Positions 36,350-41,145 of a stretch of 41,145 bases of DNA are shown one piece after another. Both the position numbers and the translations under genes were made by a program. Numbering within the stretch: the stretch's first letter is position 1; each line of letters opens with the position of its first letter. Location of the stretch: the NCBI GenBank assembly GCA_947471035.1, contig CANIWJ010000024.1, positions 1-41,145 of the forward strand. The letters run 5' to 3'. The DNA is from Verrucomicrobiota bacterium. GTDB taxonomy: Bacteria > Verrucomicrobiota > Verrucomicrobiia > Opitutales > Opitutaceae. The notes below the pieces were generated by a model. That model was not told the DNA's origin. It worked only from the letters and a program-made list of their open reading frames with translations, and searched no databases.

Positions 36350-38047
36350 ATGTTTGAAGCCCACACATCCGCCATTTTAGAGCTTTGCCGCGCGCAAAGT
36401 CTGCTGGACGAGAAAGCTCTCACCGAGCTGCAAGACGAGCACCGTGCGACCGGCAAGTCCCTCGCCTCGCTTATCATCGACCTGAAGCTGCTGCCCAAGG
36501 ACACCTTCTTCGCAGCCGTGGCTGAATTCCTTGGTGCCGAGTATGTTGCCGATCTCCCATCTTCGGTATCGGGAGAAATCATCGCCCAGCTTTCCGCTCA
36601 ACACGCCCGCATGTATGGCGTGGTCCCGCTGCGCGCCGATGCGCAAAGCATCGATTTGTTGGCGGTGGATCCGTTTAACTCGCAGATCATCGACGACCTC
36701 ACTTTTGCCCTGCGCAAAGATATTCGTTTGATCGTCGCCGACCCCGACCGGGTGGAAGGCCTGCTGAAAAATCATTACGGGGAGGATGAATCGTCGCTCG
36801 ACGATATCCTGAACGAAATCACCTCCACCGAGCACGACAACACCAAGGGCGGCGAAGATCTCAACGTCAACGACCTTGAGGCGATGGCCGGCCAAGGGCC
36901 CATCATTCGCTTCGTCAACCTCGTGCTGGCCCAGGCGATTCGCGACAAGGCCTCCGACATTCATTTCGAGCCCTTTGAGCACGAGTTTAAAATCCGCTAT
37001 CGCATCGACGGCGCACTCTACGAGATGTCGCCCCCGCCCAAGCACCTCGCGCTGCCCATTACCTCACGCGTCAAAGTGTTGGCCAATCTCAACATCGCTG
37101 AACGCCGCATCCCGCAAGACGGACGCATCAAACTGACCCTCGCCGGCCGCCCGGTGGATTTGCGCGTTTCCACCCTCCCCACCCAGTTCGGCGAATCCGT
37201 GGTGCTCCGCGTGCTCGATCAAAGCGCGGTCCAGCTTGATATTTCCCAACTCGGCATGCCCGAGGATGTGTTCGAAGGCATCAGCGAGATCGTTCGCCGT
37301 CCCAACGGTATTTTCATCGTCACCGGCCCCACTGGTTCCGGTAAGACCACCACGCTCTACTCCGCCCTTCGCATCGTAAACACCCCCGATCTCAAACTCC
37401 TCACCGCCGAAGATCCGGTGGAATACGAGATCGAGGGCATCATGCAAGTGCCGGTAAATCATAACGTCGGCCTCACCTTCGCCGCCGCGCTCCGTTCCTT
37501 CCTGCGTCAAGACCCCGACATCATCATGGTGGGTGAAATCCGCGACTTGGAGACCGCCCAAATCTCCATTCAGGCATCCCTTACCGGTCACTTGGTGCTC
37601 TCAACTCTGCATACCAACGACGCCCCCGGTGCCGTAACCCGCCTCGTGGATATGGGCGTGGAACCCTTCCTCATCGCCTCCTCGCTGGAAGCCGTGCTCG
37701 CCCAACGTCTGGTGCGTCGTATCTGCTCGGGTTGCCGAACCGCTTACGAACCGCCGGGTACGCTTTTACAACAACTCGGAATCGACCCGGTGGACATCGG
37801 CAACCGCGAGTTTTTCTACGGCAAAGGCTGTCCGGTTTGTAATAACTCCGGTTACAAGGGACGTATGGGCATCTACGAATGGCTGCGCATGAGCGAGTCG
37901 ATACGCGATCTCGTGGTGCAACGCGCACCGACCTTGGTCATTAAACAAAAAGCCCTTGAGCAAGGTATGCGCACCTTGCGCGACGACGGGTTACGGGCCA
38001 TTTTTGACGGTGCTTCTTCCATCGAGGAAGTTGTGAAATACACCTAA
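36350..38047 (+). CDS. Type IV pilus/type II secretion assembly ATPase (PilB/GspE), second copy
   Basis: A 565-residue paralogue of the ATPase at 33333. An MshEN-like N-terminal domain (about 1-145, [28 protein letters not shown]) precedes the T2SSE core with Walker A GPTGSGKT near 325, Walker [18 protein letters not shown] and the His box HTNDAP. The zinc motif is CSGC (about 459) and CPVC (about 494). It keeps the standard [11 protein letters not shown]. It lies 102 bp before pilC, so it is probably the partner of that platform protein, while the first copy may serve a second machine. The 102-bp gap shows no gene and only a CTGAATTCAG palindrome. Confidence 0.9.
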   Translation: MFEAHTSAILELCRAQSLLDEKALTELQDEHRATGKSLASLIIDLKLLPKDTFFAAVAEFLGAEYVADLPSSVSGEIIAQLSAQHARMYGVVPLRADAQSIDLLAVDPFNSQIIDDLTFALRKDIRLIVADPDRVEGLLKNHYGEDESSLDDILNEITSTEHDNTKGGEDLNVNDLEAMAGQGPIIRFVNLVLAQAIRDKASDIHFEPFEHEFKIRYRIDGALYEMSPPPKHLALPITSRVKVLANLNIAERRIPQDGRIKLTLAGRPVDLRVSTLPTQFGESVVLRVLDQSAVQLDISQLGMPEDVFEGISEIVRRPNGIFIVTGPTGSGKTTTLYSALRIVNTPDLKLLTAEDPVEYEIEGIMQVPVNHNVGLTFAAALRSFLRQDPDIIMVGEIRDLETAQISIQASLTGHLVLSTLHTNDAPGAVTRLVDMGVEPFLIASSLEAVLAQRLVRRICSGCRTAYEPPGTLLQQLGIDPVDIGNREFFYGKGCPVCNNSGYKGRMGIYEWLRMSESIRDLVVQRAPTLVIKQKALEQGMRTLRDDGLRAIFDGASSIEEVVKYT

Positions 38048-38149
38048 ACCCTTGGCCTTTATGAGTCGTTAACAGACTGCACTCGTTACCCTAATACCGA
38101 CCGAGAAGCATTCATCACTTTAACACCCTGAATTCAGATCTATAACCCC

Positions 38150-39430
38150 ATGCCTAAGTTTACCTACATCGCCATCGAATCCTCCTCCGGCAAGGACAAG
38201 AAAGGCTCCATCGACAGCGCTTCCGCCGAACAAGCCGCCATTGACCTCAAGGCGATGGGGCTCCTCCCCACTTCGATCACCCTTGCTGGTGCCGCCGCCA
38301 AGCAGCCCTCAAAATCCGGTGCCAAAGGAACCGAAACCACCGCAGCGCCCAAGGCCAAGGGCAAAGGCTTTACTTTCGGTAAAGTAATTAACAATCAAGG
38401 ACTCGCGCTCTTTACTCGCCAGTTATCCACCTTGGTAAATGCGGGTATGCCCATCCTGCGCTCGCTCGAAACCCTCGCCCGCCAGGAGCGCAACTTGCCC
38501 TTCAAGGCGGTGCTCGAACAAGTGGCGGAAAGCATTCGTTCCGGCGGCACCTTCTCCGACGGCTTGCTGCAACACCCCAAGGTCTTCGACCGCCTCTACG
38601 TTAACATGGTGAAGGCCGGTGAAGCGGGCGGCGTGCTTGGCACCGTGCTCGACCGCCTCGCGAAGTTTATGGAAAAGGCCGAGAAGATCAAAGGGAAGGT
38701 CAAAGCCGCGATGACCTATCCGGTCATTATTATGGTGGTGGCCGTGCTGATCGTCTCCGCGCTGATGGTATTCGTTATTCCTAAATTCGAGGAGATTTTC
38801 GCCAGCCTGCTCAAGGGTGCCTCCCTACCGCCGCTTACCCAATTCGTCTTGGCGGTGTCCAACTTCATGAAGAACAACATTCTCATAACCATTGGGTTGT
38901 GCTTCGGTGGTTACTTTGCATTCAAAGCTTTTCGCAATACCCCAAAGGGCACACGCATCATTGATTATATTCAGATCAACGTGCCGGCTTTCGGCCCGCT
39001 CTTCCTGAAGGCCTCGGTCGGACGCTTTACCCGCACCTTCGGCACCTTGCTATCGTCCGGCGTGCCGATCCTTCAGGCATTAACTATCACGAGTGACACC
39101 TCCGGCAACGTGCACATCGCCGAGGCGCTTAAGGCCGTTCACGACCGCGTGAAAGAAGGCGAAGGCGTGGGCAAGCCCCTCGAAGCCACCGGTATTTTCC
39201 CCACCATGGTTACTTCCATGGTCGAAGTCGGCGAGGAAACCGGCGCCCTGCCTGACATGTTGACCCGCATCGCCGACACCTACGACGACGAAGTGGACAA
39301 CGCTGTGACTTCCATCACTTCGATCATCGAGCCGATCATGATCGTATTCATGGCGGTGGTGGTCGGCACCATCGTTATCGCGCTGTTCCTCCCACTGGTG
39401 AAGATCATCCAGACGCTCTCCAGCGGTTGA
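38150..39430 (+). CDS. pilC: Type IV pilus inner-membrane platform protein PilC (GspF family)
   Basis: A 426-residue GspF/PilC protein. The N-terminal MPKFTYIAIESSSGKDKKGSID matches the family, then a Lys/Ala-rich linker (about 45-80) and two T2SSF domains (about 85-210 and 290-412) containing FTRQLSTLVNAGMPILRSLETL and FTRTFGTLLSSGVPILQALTI. Three membrane helices are near 190-212, 240-260 and 392-420. It is the platform that the PilB/PilT motors turn. The second PilB-like gene is just upstream; pilin, pilM-Q and prepilin peptidase genes are not in the window. A strong terminator follows. Confidence 0.95.
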   Translation: MPKFTYIAIESSSGKDKKGSIDSASAEQAAIDLKAMGLLPTSITLAGAAAKQPSKSGAKGTETTAAPKAKGKGFTFGKVINNQGLALFTRQLSTLVNAGMPILRSLETLARQERNLPFKAVLEQVAESIRSGGTFSDGLLQHPKVFDRLYVNMVKAGEAGGVLGTVLDRLAKFMEKAEKIKGKVKAAMTYPVIIMVVAVLIVSALMVFVIPKFEEIFASLLKGASLPPLTQFVLAVSNFMKNNILITIGLCFGGYFAFKAFRNTPKGTRIIDYIQINVPAFGPLFLKASVGRFTRTFGTLLSSGVPILQALTITSDTSGNVHIAEALKAVHDRVKEGEGVGKPLEATGIFPTMVTSMVEVGEETGALPDMLTRIADTYDDEVDNAVTSITSIIEPIMIVFMAVVVGTIVIALFLPLVKIIQTLSSG

Positions 39431-39454
39431 TCCTGCGGATCAAACTTTCCTGTG

Positions 39455-39486
39455 AAAAGCCCCGTGACTCAAATCACGGGGCTTTT
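39455..39486 (+). terminator. Rho-independent terminator after pilC
   Basis: AAAAGCCCCGTGA (39455-39467) pairs perfectly with TCACGGGGCTTTT (39474-39486) around CTCAAA, followed by TTGTTGTT. It closes the pilus operon. Confidence 0.93.
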
Positions 39487-39553
39487 TGTTGTTATACTAG
39501 TCCTAAAAATGGACTGAACCCTCGCGACGAAACCTAATGCTAGGAGTGATTTG

Positions 39554-39559
39554 TATAAT
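39554..39559 (+). promoter_or_regulatory. Candidate -10 box for the secreted-protein gene
   Basis: A perfect TATAAT stands in otherwise GC-rich sequence, 68 bp beyond the pilC terminator. No convincing -35 box lies 16-18 bp upstream. If used, transcription would begin near 39566 and leave a leader of about 280 nt before the ATG at 39845. AATGCTAGG (39536-39544) just upstream is repeated inverted as CCTAGCATT (39618-39626). Confidence 0.45.
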
Positions 39560-39630
39560 ACCGGAAAACCTCGGCTTGCCTAAAGGCTGTTCGCGGTCTT
39601 TGCCTATTTTTGCGCGACCTAGCATTTCGC

Positions 39631-39690
39631 TCACCCGCGTCATTCCCACCCGCCACCCAGCCACCCATACACGGCACATCCCTTTCGCGC
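39631..39690 (+). promoter_or_regulatory. C-rich, G-poor leader tract (possible Rho utilisation site)
   Basis: By hand count, 32 of these 60 bases are C and 8 are G, with four CACCC motifs and no obvious hairpin before 39689. Rho loads on such unstructured C-rich RNA. It lies inside the untranslated leader of the last gene. No rut motif search was possible. Confidence 0.35.
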
Positions 39691-39844
39691 AGCTTCGGCT
39701 GCTGTCCGACAACGAAGCCTGGAAACTTCTTGGACACGAAAAGCGCATCGATTCGCGCCCCGACCTGGGGCGCATCGAAAGCGTCTTTTCGTAGGCTCTT
39801 CCAGGCGCCTGTTGTCGGGACGTTAGTAAGTGCGTCCCTCTTTT
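39689..39844 (+). ncRNA. Structured leader with competing hairpins (candidate cis-regulatory RNA)
   Basis: A UUCG hairpin (GCAGC-TTCG-GCTGC, 39689-39702) is followed by a long imperfect stem. GTCCGACAAC (39704-39713) pairs with GTTGTCGGGAC (39811-39821), GCCTGGAA (39717-39724) with TTCCAGGC (39799-39806), ACGAAAAG-CGC (39736-39746) with GCGTCTTTTCGT (39781-39792), and GCGCCCC (39755-39761) with GGGGCGC (39767-39773). Alternatively GGGACG (39817-39822) pairs with CGTCCC (39833-39838), followed by TCTTTT and the ATG. The two states share GGGAC and exclude each other, as in riboswitches or attenuators. I recognise no known riboswitch class. Confidence 0.55.
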
Positions 39845-41145
39845 ATGTCCTCAGTACACCGCTTCTTATTTATTTCCCGTTTGGTTCTTGGATTTGCCGC
39901 CGCTGTACTCGGCCTGTCGGCGCAGACGACATTTTACGACTGGCAGCCGACTGTATTTGCCGAGGCAGACTGGTATAACGATGCGGTGAGCGGCGTTTCC
40001 GCCGACCCCGACCTCGATGGGCTGCGCAATCTGGAGGAGTTTGCATTTTTCACCCCGCCGCTAAGCGCCAACTCAGCCACCCTCGCGCCCCGCTTGGAAC
40101 AGGTCGGCTCCAATCTCACTCTGACCTTCCGCGAGCGTCAGGGATTGGCTGATGTCGATATTCGCCTGCAAGGCTCGGATACGCTCACCAGTTGGATAAC
40201 CTATAACAACCTTACCGAGGTCGATCGCGTCGCCTTCTCCGGCTACGATGAAGTGACTTTGCTGGATCCCCAGCCCTATTCCAACGCCGCGCCTGCGCGG
40301 CGTTTTTTGCGCCTTCGTCTTGAAACGCCGGTTCCCACCGAACTTCGCCCGCCGGTGCAGCTTTCCCTCGGGTTGGCTCCCGCCGCGCCGCAGAGTTGGA
40401 GTGTAAGTTGGACCGATCCCAACGGCTTTGAAACCGGCCACCGCATAGAGCGCCGCCTGCTCGCCGACGGTACATGGCAAGTGGTGGGTTCTACCGCTGC
40501 CGATACTGGCACCTTTACCCACACCACCGCCGATTACCAGCAAAGCCTGACTTACCGGGTCTCTGCTTTGGCTTCCGGAGGAAAGATCGCGACTTCCACG
40601 CCGGTAAGCCTGCCCGACACCGACGGCGACGGTATTCCTGATGCATTGGAGCTTCAAACCGCATACACCGGTGTAGAAGGCACTTTTGCCAGCGACCCCA
40701 ATAGTTTTTCCAGCAACGGCAGTGGAGTCTCTGACGGCTGGCAGGCCGCCAACGGTTACAACCCCGCTTCTTCCTTTAATGGACAAGTGGATAGCGACGG
40801 CGATGGTCTGAGTGATTACGAAGAATATAAACTGGGCACTAATCCGCGTAAGAAAGATTCCGACGACGACGGCATAGAGGACCCATTGGATGGCTGGGCG
40901 ATGGTATCCGCATTGGCTCCAGTCAGGCTGGAAGCTCCCACCTACGCGCTTATTCCGATTGGTCCGGCCGGTTCCTACGCAACGGAAATTAATAATAATG
41001 GGCAGGCATTGATCAAAAACCTGATTGGCGACTGGTGTTTACTTAACGGAGGAATAACAAGCCCATTGCAAGCACCTCCAGGCCGATCCTTCTCATCTGT
41101 TTATGAACTCCGTGATGATGGCGGTTTGCTAGCTGCGACCGAATC
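39845..41145 (+). CDS. Secreted protein with FN3-like, thrombospondin type 3 and HAF-like repeats, partial
   Basis: The frame is open to the right edge; 433 residues are visible. A signal peptide (FLFISRLVLGFAAAVLGLSAQ, cleavage near residue 28) is followed by ADPDLDGLRNLEEFAFF, a motif common in verrucomicrobial exported proteins. A fibronectin-III-like domain (about 175-245, SVSWTDPNGFETGHRIERR) comes next. Calcium-type thrombospondin-3 repeats lie near 258 (DTDGDGIPD), 316 (DSDGDGLSD) and 338 (DSDDDGIED). From about 375 the pattern YALIPIGPAGSYATEINNNG resembles HAF extracellular repeats. It is likely exported and Ca2+-binding; further function is unknown. The ATG directly follows a terminator-like hairpin and has no Shine-Dalgarno motif. 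Confidence 0.85.
   Translation, partial: MSSVHRFLFISRLVLGFAAAVLGLSAQTTFYDWQPTVFAEADWYNDAVSGVSADPDLDGLRNLEEFAFFTPPLSANSATLAPRLEQVGSNLTLTFRERQGLADVDIRLQGSDTLTSWITYNNLTEVDRVAFSGYDEVTLLDPQPYSNAAPARRFLRLRLETPVPTELRPPVQLSLGLAPAAPQSWSVSWTDPNGFETGHRIERRLLADGTWQVVGSTAADTGTFTHTTADYQQSLTYRVSALASGGKIATSTPVSLPDTDGDGIPDALELQTAYTGVEGTFASDPNSFSSNGSGVSDGWQAANGYNPASSFNGQVDSDGDGLSDYEEYKLGTNPRKKDSDDDGIEDPLDGWAMVSALAPVRLEAPTYALIPIGPAGSYATEINNNGQALIKNLIGDWCLLNGGITSPLQAPPGRSFSSVYELRDDGGLLAATE

Noticed and set aside
39704-39826. Integron attC site or MITE in the last leader
   Set aside because: The ends do not fit the RYYYAAC/GTTRRRY core sites (GTTAGTA at 39822 fails), and no target-site duplication flanks the inverted arms.
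39503-39978. Overlapping short open frames on both strands in the gap after pilC
   Set aside because: They cross the hairpins and C-rich tract, have no recognisable motif and overlap each other; RNA structure explains the region better.

Overview
The window is a GC-rich stretch of chromosome from a diderm bacterium (LolC/LolD, LptF/G and a lipoprotein are present). Gene content, the near-absence of Shine-Dalgarno motifs and a secreted protein combining a DxDGLxNLEEF motif, FN3-like and thrombospondin-3 repeats suggest Verrucomicrobiota, probably an Opitutales/Opitutaceae relative. That placement is inference. There is no phage, insertion sequence, CRISPR array or defence island; almost every gene is housekeeping.

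Layout. 1-6218 (minus): lysS, lolC, lolD, a HIT-family gene, phoH and the start of a 7TM-HD phosphohydrolase. 6315-7508 (plus): a LEA14-type lipoprotein and lipB. 7522-15472 (minus): a complete potassium-uptake locus kdpA-kdpB-kdpC-kdpD-kdpE, with candidate KdpE boxes in the gap before the divergent fabF. 15636-17662 (plus): fabF and a DUF2238/YjdF membrane protein. 17646-21312 (minus): a cardiolipin-synthase-type phospholipase D, tRNA-Tyr, radC and accA. 21510-22829 (plus): an RlmI-type methyltransferase. 22801-25179 (minus): rnr. 25300-27891 (plus): glgA and lptF/G. 27917-30378 (minus): comM/yifB and an HD phosphohydrolase. 30443-41145 (plus): coaE, rho, a type IV pilus motor set (pilB-like, pilT, second pilB-like, pilC) and a large secreted protein running off the right edge.

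The more unusual content lies between the genes. A 19-bp palindrome (AGTAACC-N5-GGTTACT) occurs three times in minus-strand gaps. Inverted repeats built from 7-bp and about 9-bp units sit between hit/phoH and between kdpB/kdpC. GTAG-headed REP-like hairpins occur as an inverted pair after pilT and singly at a convergent gene junction, where one supplies a stop codon. The 414-nt gap before the last gene contains a TATAAT box, a C-rich tract and a long hairpin that competes with a terminator-like hairpin ending at the ATG; this is the best candidate here for an undescribed regulatory RNA.

At larger scale the plus strand is G-rich up to about 29-30 kb whichever way genes point, and C-rich from about 31 kb on. 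This fits a replication terminus (or a rearrangement junction) near 30-31 kb.
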